A DNA stretch of 64,000 bases from Cladorrhinum sp. PSN259 (GCA_033725935.1 MU867063.1:1173694-1237693); one strand, 5' to 3'; shown: positions 26,555 through 39,257, counted from the stretch's first letter. The notes: generated by a model not told the origin, from the letters alone. Translations and numbers: made by a program.

Positions 26555-28038
26555 TCAGTAAAACAAGTCCTCGGCCTTTTGCCTCCTACGCCCTCTTCCG
26601 TCGAGCTTCTCTGCGAATAATTCCTTTCCTGCGTTCCCAAACTTTTCGGGGAACAACTCCTTAGCTGTCGCGCTGGTTCCCTTAATAGCTATACCCTGTT
26701 CCGAGCTGAGCGATGCTGCGGCAATACCACGTATGCTGAAGCCCTCGGGTCCCTTTGCTGTTGGCCGTGTTGTAATTCGATCTGCTAGTTTAGCTGGAAG
26801 AAACATCTGTTAATGACCGTAAAATTTGCTGATAACCGCTTTCAAGGTTGGTCTGAAGTTGGGAGTGGGACTCGACATTGCTGTCTTGTTGCTGAATAGA
26901 AAGATGTGACATACCACTGGTCATGACGGCTGTGCTGGTGACTTGATCCATTTGTGCTTTGCTGCCACCGGAGCCCGCCTTGTCAGGGAAAAGCTCCTTG
27001 GCTCCACTGTCTTTTGTTGGAAAGAGTTCCTTTTTGCCGTTGTCCTTTGTCAACCGCTCTCTAATGGACCTGCCCTTCTCTCGGCTGCGGAGGGCAGCTG
27101 CAGCCCGGGCGTCCTCGTCAAGATCCATAAGAGCATCTCCGTTACGATCAGCTCTAAGGGGGGATGCCGAACGGTCACGCAACCCGGACCCATTACCTGC
27201 TCTTCTATCAGGAAAGAGATCCTTGCCTCTGTTGGGAAAGAGATCTTTTGTTCGGCTTCGACGGTCGCGCGATTTTGGCCGGTCAACTCCGGAAGAGCCT
27301 CTTGAATCTGAGCGGCGGCGGCTAGCCAAAGCTGTGGAGTCATCGTCATAGAGGTTGACATCGAAAGGTTCCGGCTCATCTTCGTCTCGTCGGTCTCTCC
27401 GCCTATCGTAGCCTCTGCTTTCTCTGTCCCGGTACTTGTTTTTGCGGAACTCGCCACGACGTCGCCGCTCCTCTGGATCATATTCTGGGTTGAGAAGGTA
27501 GAACCGACTGCGATGAGCCGCGCCTGAAGCCTTCTTGTCGCTAGCTACCGCGAACCGGATCTGTAAGTCTGATTCCGGCTTGACTGTGTAGCGTTTCGCT
27601 GGGATCATCTCGAGCGGCGGAAGCTGGGTAGCATCAGCAATCTCAATTCCAGCGAGTGCAATGAGTGCCTCTTGCGCTGCGCCCTCGGACTTGAAGACCA
27701 GGTTTGCGGAACTGTCGTCGATCCACTCGATTCGGTCGAATGCTGTCTTGGTGTCGTATTCGCGGAGGTAGGCGTGAATGTCGTCAGGCTTGAACGTATC
27801 TAAGCCTCGAATATGCAACTTGGAGAAAATGATTGATTGATCTGCATTGCTGTCGTTGTCATCATCCACCTCTCCAGGTTCCTGAGTAACAAAGCTTGGT
27901 AAGTGATTTGCGAAGAAGTGGTGAACGTGGCCAGCCAACCTGTTCCTCCCCGGTGATGATGTCCTCCGTATATGCCGCGGGGATTGACATGGACTCCTGG
28001 TAGTCGTCCACCTCCATTTCTACGTCGAGATCGGCCAT
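26555..28038 (-). CDS. NCBP3: NCBP3-like nuclear cap-binding protein with LFP-motif array
   Basis: Three exons, 28038-27940, 27881-26915 and 26793-26555, encode 434 residues. The RRM-like segment (about 52-105) contains WIDD at 86-89, matching the WLDD signature of metazoan NCBP3. A second block (142-161) with RFA, SDKK, GAA and RSRFY matches the block that follows the RRM in human NCBP3. In animals NCBP3 binds the mRNA cap region with NCBP1 and works in mRNA export; the fungal role is inferred. The middle is Arg/Asp/Ser-rich, like splicing and export factors. Unusual is an array of about seven K-[D/E]-L-F motifs (KDLFPNR, KDLFPDR, KELFPTK, KELFPDK, KELFPEK, KELFAEK, EDLFY), running from the RS-rich region to the C-terminus and interrupted by intron 2. 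ATG 28038 begins MADLDVEMEV. An ATG-started frame (28332-28075) in the presumed leader could act as a uORF. Confidence 0.85.
26794..26914 (-). other. Intron 2 of NCBP3-like gene (121 bp)
   Basis: Donor GTATGT after Ser-Gly coding sequence and acceptor TTCCAG. The other AG sites tested inside the interval lead quickly to stop codons, so this acceptor is the one that joins to the open downstream frame. Confidence 0.8.
27882..27939 (-). other. Intron 1 of NCBP3-like gene (58 bp)
   Basis: Donor GTTGGC is weaker than its neighbours; the acceptor is TTACTCAG. Phase 0 joins the acidic N-terminus GEEQ to EPGEVDDD. Confidence 0.75.
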
Positions 28039-29513
28039 TGTCAGAGATTGGTCGGCAGACCGGCTTTCGCTGGTCTAGAAAGGGCTGTGTTGACGCGGTG
28101 AAGGCGAGCGAGCTGGTGGTAGGTTCGAAAGCGTAAAGAGAATTGGAGGGGGCGCGCTCTCAAAAAGACAGTCGCAGAAAGTTGCGCGACAGATGGTGAT
28201 CGTAGTAGTGGTTGATTGAAAGAGGGTTGCTCCTGAAGGTGAGGTGGTGAGAAGGTGAGGTGGTGAGGTCGCCAGCCGCGAATTGGCGAAAGGCTGCGGC
28301 GTGCCGATAAGGCTGGACTCGGGACGGTTCATAGTACAGACAGGGGTTCTTTTGCGTCAGCGAAACCTGGAAGGCTTTCGTAAGTGGGTCTAACTTGGCA
28401 GCAAGGGGGGTGGCTCTTGCCGCAAGTAGGCCGCAAGAACTCCAGCTAGAGTCAGCTGATCTTTCACCTGATCTCATTGAACAACGTCAAGGCTCGGACG
28501 ACTTCCTAAGAACCGAACCTTAACAAGATGAAGAATAAAAGAAGAGAACATGATAGGGTGGCTCTAAAATAGTCGACTTCCTCAGATACGAAAATTTCTC
28601 AAGGCGTCCAGTCTTTGAAGTTGACATAAGAGAGTTCCAATACGAAGCGCTCGAGATCCGAGGAAGCAGCGACACAACCCCTCATTGGCCAATCAGGAAT
28701 TCATCAGCGTGCCTTTTCACGAGGACAAGAGGAAAAGGCGGTCATGGCGCCCAGGCGCACAAACTCTGAACCCTTCTTTTCATCCGCCCCCATACCTTGT
28801 CTCGACATAATCAGGTCAATCTGCGGCTAGCCACCGGGATCTTTTTAAACTTCATAAAATATATTCGTTCAACCACCTCGAGGGCATCAAACAATGACCC
28901 TAACTACCGGTTTGTCCTTTCCTTGGCTGCGCGGCAACCTCCCAAGACCGGAAACCCTCCTTCATGACAGGCCATGTTTCCCACCTCGGGTGAGTTACGG
29001 CTCAAACTATATAAGATTGAAATTTCCCAGATGCCCGTCATCTAGTATATCTGATACAAAATATCGCTTCCTTCCCCGAAATTTGCCCCCGCATAGCAAA
29101 CATGCAACATCAGAAAACATCATCAACGATAACGTATGAATTGATAGGAGAGTTTGGACAACAAGAAAATGAAAACGAGAAAAACAAAGGGTAAATATCC
29201 CTCCCCCAAATGCACACAAGAATGAAACCCAGTTCGACAGCAAAAAATCTCACCCATTCCCTTTAAAAGTGCTCCGAGTTTCCCACACTGTATCGTTATG
29301 CGCCCCGTCTCCGTCAAACGCCGGTTGCCTTTGCCGCCTGTTCTATAACAATTATCCCCGCTATGATCACAGTTTATCATTTCAGTTCCGGTGCTTCACA
29401 TTTTCTTTGAGAGCCTCGAGTCGTTCATCGCCGAGAAAAAAAAAGGTCGAGAGTCGTTTCATCACCAATACAAGATGGACCCTTCATTCCTATTCGGGTT
29501 TCGTTCCCTCTAG
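28039..29513. other. Spacer with leader of NCBP3-like gene
   Basis: About 1.5 kb between tandem minus-strand genes. Near the NCBP3-like start is a perfect 16-bp tandem repeat (28236-28251 and 28252-28267, unit AAGGTGAGGTGGTGAG). The rest is the presumed promoter and the 3' UTR of the preceding gene. No gene is seen. Confidence 0.5.
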
Positions 29514-31076
29514 TCACGCCGTCTTGATGGTGTCTTGCCTTCTGAGCTCTCTGATTTCAACAATTGTGCTCGGCGCTGCAATTGGGCGAGTCCGTTTTAT
29601 GCGGGATTCTTCCTCAGCCACTGCACCGGCGCCGAAGCTGTTTGAACGCGACATCTCGGTCAGCGGCCGCTTCAGGGACGAATTTAGAGGTGGCAATACA
29701 GTTGTGATATCACCAGCCGCTGGCCGATCCTCATCGTCGATTGCCATATCGCTGGCGTAAGGATCAGTGTCCAGCAACGCGTCGTGAGCCCAGCAGTCCT
29801 CCAGGCCGTCAAAGAAGATTGGCGAGTTCCTCAACGTATGCCAAGAGATGGTGTGTCGTCTCATGGCGATGTAAAGCGAGTCAATTGTGCCGCCCGAGTC
29901 GCATACGCCGCAGTAGTCTTTCAAGAACTCGTGGTCATACATCATGGTCGGACTAATCAAGGAAGAGTCCAACTGGCGAAGCATTGGGAGACCCTGAAGG
30001 GTCTCGGCGTCGCAGAGCTTGGCTTGCAAGGGCATCCACTCGCGACCTTTCAGGAACGTGCCAAACGCCCTCTCTACCGCCTTCTTGAAAGACTCCCCGT
30101 CGCGGCCGTGAACAGCGACCACTTGGTGGAGTCCCCGGGATAGACATCGCTGATATGCGTTGGTATTCCTCTCGAATGGCATCGGCACTTCTGCACTCGG
30201 CAGCAGAGAAATGTGCACCGTCCACGCGCCCGTGGATCGGGCAGAAGCGGGGAACGGTCTCGCTGAGGGGGATAGTGAGCCGCTGCTGCCTCGTCCGCGC
30301 CCGTCGCCATGTCCCTGTCCGAAGGGGCCGCCCGGTGGCGATCGAAAGTACCTGTCTGGAGGGACGGCCCCTGGCCCTAAAGGGCCCAGCGAGATGGGGC
30401 GTGACGTATCCGAGGTTGATCTTCTCCGTGGACGGCACTCGCTAACGGATGACAACCGCAGTTCCTGTTCTTCCTCAAAAGTCTCGGTCAGGTTCTCGAT
30501 CCGCTCCTCAAGGCTGAGGTCGGCATCTCTGAGCTCAAGCTGCCCGGCATCCAGGCCGTCTAGCCTCTGGTCGTAGTCTCTGAGCTTGTCATATATTTGG
30601 CGGAGTTGTTGGTCTTGTTGCTGGGTCTTCTGCTCGGCCTGTTTGATAGACTGCCAACTCATGCTAACGTTGCGGTACGTTCCCTTGATTTGGTCGCTAA
30701 ACTCCTCCTTGCTTCTTTCCAAGTTCTCCTCCACTTCGTTGATTCTTGTGACGACGCTGTCAAGCACATCCTCCTGTCCCCTGGATATCTGGCTTTCGAG
30801 TAGCTCGATTCTTCTCTTCATCAGTTCCAGTTCGTGCTTCTGATCAGTTGCAGCTTCTGGCTCCTTGTTGTGGTAACATGCTAGGTGACCACAATCACAC
30901 GTGGCCCCGGGAATTCCCTTGTTGAGTGCGAAGCCTACACAAGCACATCGCTGGCCCTTTATCTCGGGTAGCAGCAGGATGTACCGACAGTGACCTCTGG
31001 GCATTTTTGATTCGTCCAGGTTGCCATTAGCCGCCACCTGCAATGGTGAGGGCGAGGCGGATGGTGTTGTTGACAT
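29514..31076 (-). CDS. Unrecognised protein with Cys/His motif and coiled coil, 520 aa
   Basis: A single exon. The ATG at 31076 (MSTTPSASPSP) is the first in-frame ATG; the frame stays open for another 96 codons upstream without one. Residues 29-69 contain a compact Cys/His pattern: H29, C30, C44, C46, then CDCGHLACYH at 60-69. Its CxC-x4-CxH spacing resembles a shortened SWIM-type zinc site, so metal binding is plausible but unproven. A strong coiled coil follows at about 78-205 (Glu/Gln/Lys/Arg heptads), then a Pro/Gly/Ser linker, and a folded-looking C-terminal half (about 270-430) with conserved-type aromatic and Cys residues (YCGVCDSGG, ISWHTLRNSPIFFD). The tail is basic and Ser-rich. 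No membrane helix is seen. I do not recognise the family. The leader extends into GC-rich repeat DNA up to about 31.5 kb. Confidence 0.8.
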   Translation of the reverse strand: MSTTPSASPSPLQVAANGNLDESKMPRGHCRYILLLPEIKGQRCACVGFALNKGIPGATCDCGHLACYHNKEPEAATDQKHELELMKRRIELLESQISRGQEDVLDSVVTRINEVEENLERSKEEFSDQIKGTYRNVSMSWQSIKQAEQKTQQQDQQLRQIYDKLRDYDQRLDGLDAGQLELRDADLSLEERIENLTETFEEEQELRLSSVSECRPRRRSTSDTSRPISLGPLGPGAVPPDRYFRSPPGGPFGQGHGDGRGRGSSGSLSPSARPFPASARSTGAWTVHISLLPSAEVPMPFERNTNAYQRCLSRGLHQVVAVHGRDGESFKKAVERAFGTFLKGREWMPLQAKLCDAETLQGLPMLRQLDSSLISPTMMYDHEFLKDYCGVCDSGGTIDSLYIAMRRHTISWHTLRNSPIFFDGLEDCWAHDALLDTDPYASDMAIDDEDRPAAGDITTVLPPLNSSLKRPLTEMSRSNSFGAGAVAEEESRIKRTRPIAAPSTIVEIRELRRQDTIKTA

Positions 31077-34000
31077 GGTGGATGTTGGTAGGTATGTGAG
31101 ATGGTGTCGAAGGGCGAGGATAAGGTTATGTGGTTCCTCAGACCGGTGGGGCTGAGGGAAAAAGGCGGTGATAATAGATCCGGGGAGAGACTCTGCAGAT
31201 GGGGGAAAGAATGAGAGCAACAACCCGACGAACGACAACAGTAGACTACCGGAAATCAGGCATGGCAGTAAGGGTGCGGACGGTTCGGAAGTTATCCATG
31301 GAACGGCGGTTGGGCACGGTAGTTGATGGTCGTCCGCAGTCCTGGGATAACCAAAAAAAAACAAGAGCGGTCGAGGTGGTGGGTGAGTTGGTAGAGGAGT
31401 GGGTGGGTGAGTGGTGGGTTATGACTATCGCAGGTCTGGTACTGGTCCTGGTCCTAGTCTTGGTCCTGGGGGGGCGGCTCCGTGCAGGCCTGATATATCT
31501 GGTGCCACGAGAAATACCGGGAGGACTAGGGGTGCCGGGGATGGCGCTTGCTTGAAGGTAGGGCTGGGAGTCAGACGCCCATGTGGGAGGAGGATCAAAA
31601 GCCAAAACAGGGCAGCAAAGGGAGGGGAATCAGGGACCAGCTCGATAGATAAACGGCAGACAAGGCAGGGTGGGTATGGTTGGATCCAACGGGGTGCCTT
31701 CGGTGAAATTCTCCTGGCGCAGCAGCAGGGACCGAATCTGGCGGTGGATCTGATACCCGATGTGGGTTACGGGTCTGAAGCTCTGATAGGCAGGGGGTCG
31801 ATGGCGGTATCGCCAGGTCTGATATGGCGAGCGAGGTTGCAACTTGGCAAGGAGGAGAGAACCGTTTTGCAGATAAGTGCGCAGACAGATGTGGTCCCCT
31901 TTCCCGATAGCGGCCAGCTCTGTGGGTAGTTGGGTAAGTAGTGAGGTAGTGATGGGCGGTGGGTGATCTTGCGTGAGTATGAGGTGAGGTTGTGGTTGTA
32001 AAATTGGTCCAGAGGCCGGTTGGTTGTGAGCTGTGAGATCTGATGCGCGGGGTGCTGCTCTCTGCTCCGGGGTTGAGAGCTAGAGAAAAAAAAATACTAT
32101 GACTGGGGCTCGATGGTCTAGTGTTCCCCCTTTGCACTCAAAAGGTGCCGTCTCAAACGGACAAGGAGGGTCACGGCGCGTTCTCAGGAGATGAAAGAGG
32201 TCAAATGTCCCAATGCACCCAACAAACAAACCAAAAAAAAGAGAACACCAAAACGGTGTTGCAAGCAGATGGAAGAATGAGGGAGGAGCAGCGTCCGACC
32301 AGAGATAGCGCCGGCAGCTAGGATTTGAGAGAGATAAATTGCTACCTCGTCGAGTACCTGCCGTTCTGATAGCAAGTCGATAGGTTTCCGGCACTAGCGA
32401 GATACGGGACGAACAGCAGTTTTTACGCCCCCTGGGGAGGTTCCCACCTATGCGACGCTACTCAACACCCCGGCAGCAGGTACTTTGGGGGTTAACCACC
32501 CCCCTGGTCAGCTCAGCGATGGCGAAAGGTGACGTGACGATGTCCTCTTTTCTCTTTGGTCCCAATGCTTTGAAAGCATTGGATGCTCTCTTATTTTTAT
32601 CTTTTTACAAGTAACCGCTGTTCCGATACCTTGTTGATGTTGGACAAGCGATGAGGCCATGGCATGGATTATTAGCCATCGCATCCAGATGCGCGTGTGC
32701 GTGCATTGAAGAAAAAAAAAAAGGCCATTTCTCGGTTTTTCTTTGCAAGCGCGGGCGGGACGTGGAGATGTGGTGGTGGTGGTTCGGGGGGAGGTGTGGG
32801 CAGTGTGGGCAGGTGGACTAAAAAGGTGGGTTTTTTTCTTTTTGTTCTGTCTCTTTTTTGACACGGAGCCGGCGCTGGCGCTGTTTGCTGGCCTCTGGCC
32901 GTCACAACGGTGGAAAAAGAGCATCTTTGCTGCCCACGCGGCCCCGTAATTGAAGCCGGGAACAACCTAGAACCCTCTCTCTTCAGTGACTCCATTTTCC
33001 CCTCGAGTTCCCCAATCCCATCCCCGGTGACAGCGAACTGGACCAACTGGTAGGTCCACAAGATGGGGAACGGCGGGCTGGTCTACTGCAGGGCACAGCA
33101 CCCCAACTTCCCATCTAGGTTCTAGATTCACTGGGCGGTGGATTGGGTGGAATGGAATGGATTGAAGCTCATGGCATCTACGGAAAAGGGCCGTTGAAAA
33201 ACACAAATGGTCAGTGCTTCCTCCTCCTTTCCAAAGGCTCCTCCCAGGGGTTCTGTGCTGCGTTGACGAACTGGGGGCCAGGAGTGAGTCTGCGACTTTA
33301 TCAGCCAGTGACACAGGGCGGGAAGTCGGACGGGCCTTCTTGACAGGGATCTGGGGGTGGGATCGCAGTGAACCCATGCGGATGACGAAGTGCTGTCTGT
33401 GGGGGTCCAGATAAGCGTTCCAGGTGCAGTGGGTGAGCTGCAGCCTGAGGCAGAATTTGAGAGAGCTGCAGGCCCGTCCAGCCGACGCACCCCTGTGACC
33501 CTGAAAAGCCTCCGCTGCAAGGAGAGATTGAATGGGAAAGAGGGCTCCGCGAAACGCTCATCAAGGCAAACGAACAGGAAGGATGGGAAATTGCTGGAAC
33601 ATTTCCTATTCGGCCACGGCCGTGTAGGTAATCGTAGCGTTGGCATTCGCTGGGCACCATCGCTTTACAAGATAAGCCATTCTGGAATCTGGAGACTCGC
33701 GAGTGCCAAACAAGGCGTTGGTTGAACGCTCGAGCCTCGAAGACCGTTGAACTTCCAGGCACAGGCTCCCCGGACCGGACGACAAAAGCCAGAGACATAA
33801 CCAGTCCCTTCTCGAATTCTTGGCTGGCTTTGGCCACTTATGATGAGCATGGCTGTTGGTCGAAGCAGCCACCAAAAAGGATGAATGGAATAAACGGCTT
33901 GATTATCTGTGATGGATGGGGTGCTGCTTACACCACCACCACCCACCTGCACATCACTGCAACGGCATGTGCGCACCACTTCATGTTGGACAATATGCCG

Positions 34001-37000
34001 GCAGCTTAAAGGCACAGCGTAGGTATTTCGCTGGGCTGTGCAATCAATTTCTGAACGAGATATCGGATCGCCCAGGCCTGTCAACCTCTCAAGATCGACG
34101 ACGTATTAATCTGCTGGGTCAAGGCCCCCTCATCCATACATGAAAAAGGATTGCTGAAATGCCGACGAGCCACACAGAGGAGAGAGCGATATCTTGACGT
34201 CTCGGACAGATTGGCCCATCATCACACTCCCACTCGCAGCTACCCTCACACCGCTTTGGCACGCACGCTGCCTTGCTTGATATTGAACGGAATCACGATA
34301 AGGACTTGACAATCCGTCGCTATCTCAACCACTCATCCAAGGCGGATTTCACGGCACGTACACAGTTGCGCATACCCACCTTGCAGAGTTGCAGTCTTTC
34401 AGCCAACATCGTTCTTAAGGTCATGAACCGCCTGCTGCTGTGCTGGGTCTTGCAGTGTTTTCCTAGATAGATATGCGGGTACATGCTGCGCTGCTGTCAT
34501 ACCTAAACCCCCACAGGCTGATAGAGCGGCTGCAGCACCGAGACAAGGCAAACTCCCAGCAGGGAGAATTGTCTCGCGCCGCCCGACCGTGCGGCGCGGA
34601 ATCAGTATCGCGATACGGAGTCGATATGGTGTCAGTGTAGCGGTCACTCACCTACCAGATGCAAGTGTTGTCCGTTCGTGCCGTCCCCGGAAGATGCAGA
34701 TAGTACGAAAAAGGGAAACCGTTTGTCTGGGGGCGCAACCTTTTGGGCGAGCGCGAGATTGATTGCGTGCTGGAAGCGGGCGGCAGCACGCAGGACGCAC
34801 CCACAAACGGGCCGTGATTGTGCGAGGCTTTCGTTTCCATCACCATGTCAATGTTCAAATGTCTGGGGGAATGGGACGTCCAGTACCAAAACCAAAGCAG
34901 CCATGCACCCAATCGCATCGTTATCTCGACGCCCGTGAGTGAGCCGAAGGCTGCGACACGGGAAGAACATACCTGGCTCCGTAACCCGGATGATACCCAC
35001 ATCATGCCTGCGGATATTAAAAGGGCTACATGTACCGGCCGCAGCCATTTTCTCGAGACTTCCTCAGCCGGTGAGCCGCAGCCCACTGTGAACCACCATC
35101 CATCCTCAAGAGAACGTGCTCTCCAAACGGAGATGTATGGACCGAATGGCGTTGGGGGGGGGGCTTTGGCTTGCTTGTCTTGCAAAGATGCAATACAAGC
35201 CAGAAAGCGAGACAACCACAGCCCCTTGTTCGTGTCGGTGCTGGATGACGCGATGGGGGATATCGAACGGATATCTGGAAAACGAAGCGACAGTGATCTG
35301 AAAAGCAACGACTCGCAGATCAATCTGGTCTTGGCGGGAGGAAAGGGTCTATCGACCAAGGCCCGCAGCATTCCCGTCCGTCGATCTATCCAGGTCGCCA
35401 CCGCCGCGATTTCAAGATAACACAACTACACGTGTGAATATCCGGTGGGTGTTGGGAAGCATTGTGGCATTCTGAGCAATTCAGCCTTGAACGGATACAT
35501 CCCACCAAGGGTTGGGGGTAACGTCTGGGCTTTTCTTTTTGTCTTAGGTAATGAGACGACACAACGCCTGATGGGAGGGGGGTTGATTTCTTGGTGGGGT
35601 GTTTTAATCATTTCAAGAGACAGGACAAATCGCGGGTCTCCCTTCACGCCACATGCTCCCCCGCTCCCACTTTTGATACCTTTGACTACAACCTCGGACC
35701 TCCATCTCCTGTGCTTCGTGCTGTGCACCGGTCTGCTTGTCCATCAAGGTTCATCAAACACGGTGTCTCAATATCGATCGCGTTTTATTGCTTGGCCGGT
35801 GTGATGAAGTGAGGCGATCGTGATAAGCAATTATCATGGAGATTGCTTCACCCTCTTTTTCTCGTTCCAGAAGCGGAAACTCGCCGGAGATGGTTTTCGG
35901 TCCCCGCGTCTCATCCTTGCGACAGTTCGACGAGGTTCGGCCTTGGGTTTGTTAATAACGGACCTCTTTTATTCTATCATTTACGCGGGTACTCGAGTGA
36001 GGGAGTTGGGTGGAAAAGTGATAAAGTTATTATTTGGCGAAACCCGGAGTTTCAAGCGACGGGAAACGCGACGTTGTAATCTGTTACCACTTTCAGGACA
36101 CGCACAAGCAATGCGGCCGCGGCCGCGGGAAGGAATCTCTCATCAAACATGGGGGTGGAATGGATGGTGTCGGGTTTAACATGGAAAGAGTCAAAAATGC
36201 ATGTCATAGTTAACAAACACCCCTTGTCTTTTTAGTCACCTCTCACTCAGTCCCCTTGTTGAAGGCCTTCGAAGTGTCACATGGGAATGAAGAAAAAAAA
36301 ATCGTTTAGTGTTAGACATTCCGCCAAGGAGCACGGGAGTTCCGACGATGGTAATGTAATGCGTAAAGAAAAACGACGAAGAAAAAAAAACTAAACGTTT
36401 GAAAAGTCTTGGTTGTCTTGGGACGACAACGTCCCCTGGCAAAAAGTATGGTAATGGCTGACGCGCCCCATGGAACAAAAGAACAAGACTTTTTGTGGCA
36501 CCGTGGGGATGCAAGCATGCCATTCCGCGGTGGGTAGTGGGGGTTTTTTTTGCCCGTGTGTGTGAGTGTGTGAATGTGTGAGTGAGTTCCACCGACGCGC
36601 CATCATCCACACATCCCATCCACGTCAAATCACAATTTTCCCTCTCTCATGATCAGATCTCGAGCTGCTTAACTAGCTTGCCAATGCCGATCCAGGCCGG
36701 TTGCCCCGAGGGGAGGGGAAAAAAGAAAAGAAAAAATTATCACTCATGTATCGTCACATTGTAGATAAAAAGAAAGAAGAAAACAAAAATAGAAAAAGGC
36801 AAAAGAAAAAAAGATTGGCCGCTAACGCACACACTGCCGATCAGATAAGAGCTCCTTATCACTCTGTTCATGATCCGAGACATTGCATGGCGATATCGAA
36901 CCTCTCTCTATATCTCTCGCGCCAAAATTTCCTTTTTGGAATCCGATTGAGAATCTGAGACAACACGGCTTGCGCGTTATCTGTAGTTTTTCCGCATTTG

Positions 37001-39257
37001 TGAAACAATCTTTTTTTTCCCCAGATGTGTACGACTTGGGATATAGCGAGCACATTCCGGATCGTGTTTGTACTAAGGTATCTCTATATAGGCAGTAGTA
37101 ATGCCTCACTCATTCATCATGATTGTATGCGTGAGTAGGTTTAGAGGCCATCAACATTTTTGTGCTACCTTGCTCCCGCTTCACTCTTGTGGAATGACTA
37201 TTTCTGATTGGAAAAGAGAAACAGGTTTTTGTTATCAAATCTGTGAAACAACTGTAGCAGGAGAAAAATTTTGGTATTACGCAAAGTCTTGCAAAAAATT
37301 CGAGCTCGCTTACGTGCTTTTTTCTCTCTCTCTCTCTCGCTTCTTGTGTACCAATCTTACCTACCTCAACCTGCCCCCCAATGATGACAACCAATACGAC
37401 GACCACTCAACAACAGCAATTGACGAACTTGGTCATCAGGGAAGAAAGAAAAAAAGAGCGCGGGAGCTAGGCACATTTCCCGCTCACACCCACACACACA
37501 CTACGAATCGCGTCTATTTTCCTTGTTGGATCTCGACAGATCAACCCTACTTCTCCCTCCCTTGTCTAGAACCTGAGTAGTAAGTTGGTCAGGCCGCCGC
37601 GCAGAACACGCCACAGCCGCAAAAGCCGCAATACCTGGGTATGTATTGCGACATACTTGCCTCCGGAACTGCGGAACTATATCGGAGGAATGGTAGTCTA
37701 GTGTAGGATGGTAGAACATGCAAGGCACTGTGGTGTGTGTGAGTGGTGCAAGAGGACTCGATGATATCGAACTGAGATATCGTGATGTTCTCTCCTTGCT
37801 CCCTTCATGTGTGAGTGTAAGTGTGTCTCAGATATGGCTGGATATCTGCTTTCACATGCCGAGAGAGCCGTTCGTTTCTTATCTCAACTCGGTGCCCGCC
37901 CGCGTGTGTACAACCGCCACGAATCGATGCCCACTCAACTACAGCTCAGCCCATTGAAAAGACCCAAAGCGGCATGGATGCCGGGCAGGTTGTGTGTTAG
38001 ATGGTGGACATGTTATGGCTTATGCAAAGCTGACGAAATATTGGCCTCTTTTCTTCTCTCTCTCTCTCTCCACGAGCAATGAGGAGAGGAGGATATGGAA
38101 AAGATAGCCACTCGACCCCTGGTCAACTGACTGAGCAGATATCGATATCAAACAGACGGCAGGTTGCCGCGCATCTGTGTATGTGTGGTGTATAGAAGTT
38201 CCGACGAGCTGAGATGTATTGGCTGGCTTGTGTGTGTGCGTTTGTGTGTGAGTGGGACCCTACATATCTATACCCCCTGTGAGACGCTTTCTGATAAAGG
38301 CATGTGTAGAAGGTGTTGTGGTACGGCACCTGCATTACAGCCTGTCGCTGCTGTGCCCGATTATAGACACCAACCAACCCTGGTTTGTGGACTGCCATTT
38401 GCCCATGCTGTACAACCTGTGAAACAACACGGGAGACGGCGATGAAAGGTAGGATTTGGGGTGATACGTTGTGTATTTTGAGGAAGGAAAAACATAAACA
38501 AAACGTTGCTGTGGTGGCATCGAAAACGTGGGGGTATCCTGTTGCAGATTGATAGATAGGAGTGTGAGGCCGAAAAATGCCACACAACGCAGTCAGCAAC
38601 TATGTACGTGTGTAAGCGGGGCGCAGAGTTGCGGTGTCGCTTCGAGGCCGTGAGCTGTGAGGAGACAAGACTTCAGGAATCAGATTCGAGCTGGATATTG
38701 GGAGATATGTTCCTGGGCAAAGCGTCCATCACCACCTTTTTGACCCGAGGTTATGGTTCGGGGATGCAGACATGCAGCTTCATCAAGTCATGTACTCGCT
38801 GATAAGCCCAATCTCTAGATGTCGCGTGCTGTTGCGGGTCACAGTGATGCTGGTAAATGTCGACAGGTGCCAGAAGCACCTAGGATGCGCTTGTCAAGTA
38901 TTCTGTTTGCTTTTTCCTAAACAAGTAAAAGAGAAGCTTGAAAGTGGAAGCCAAGAGATGGTGTCTTTATTCGAGGCCGACGTCATCAAAGATCCGCGGA
39001 GCCGGGTGAAGATGGGTCCGGCCAAGAACTACCGTCTCGACGTTTGGTGGAATAAACCCCGGAAAAAAAACTTTGGTGGGGCGCCGCGCCAAGACGCAAC
39101 CTCTGAAGGATTAGCGCGTGTCTATCACTAAAAATATTCAGACGTCGAATTTTTAGTATCGGCGAAAATTCGAATCCCACCAGGGCCAAGTTCTATCTGG
39201 CGGCGGGCTCTCGACAACCGAGGACATATCTTCACGAGCGAAGGGCAACCAGCGAGA
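31077..39257. other. 8.2-kb divergent intergenic region
   Basis: The region lies between two divergently transcribed genes. The left 1 kb is probably leader and promoter of the Cys/His gene and includes a CTGGTCCTGGTC-type short repeat at about 31438-31472. The middle has two ATG-started frames that overlap on opposite strands (34845-35420 plus, 191 aa; 35371-34652 minus, 239 aa), neither recognisable. A GCGGCCGC palindromic double motif sits at 36113-36126, and several A/T and CT tracts occur at 36.7-37.5 and 38.0-38.3 kb. I see no supported gene. Confidence 0.45.

Noticed and set aside
34652..35420. Two overlapping ATG frames on opposite strands (191 and 239 codons)
   Set aside because: Neither is recognisable, one reads through a poly-G run, and lengths of this kind can arise by chance over tens of kilobases of spacer. 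Kept only as a lead.
36113..36126. Palindrome GCGGCCGCGGCCGC
   Set aside because: Short GC palindromes of this kind also occur elsewhere in the window (for example GCGGCCGC near 29663, 41142 and 52194). No flanking repeat or element was seen.
39140..39190. TTCGAATCC motif resembling a tRNA T-loop / B box
   Set aside because: No paired acceptor, D and anticodon arms can be drawn around it, and it lies in the PET127 leader.
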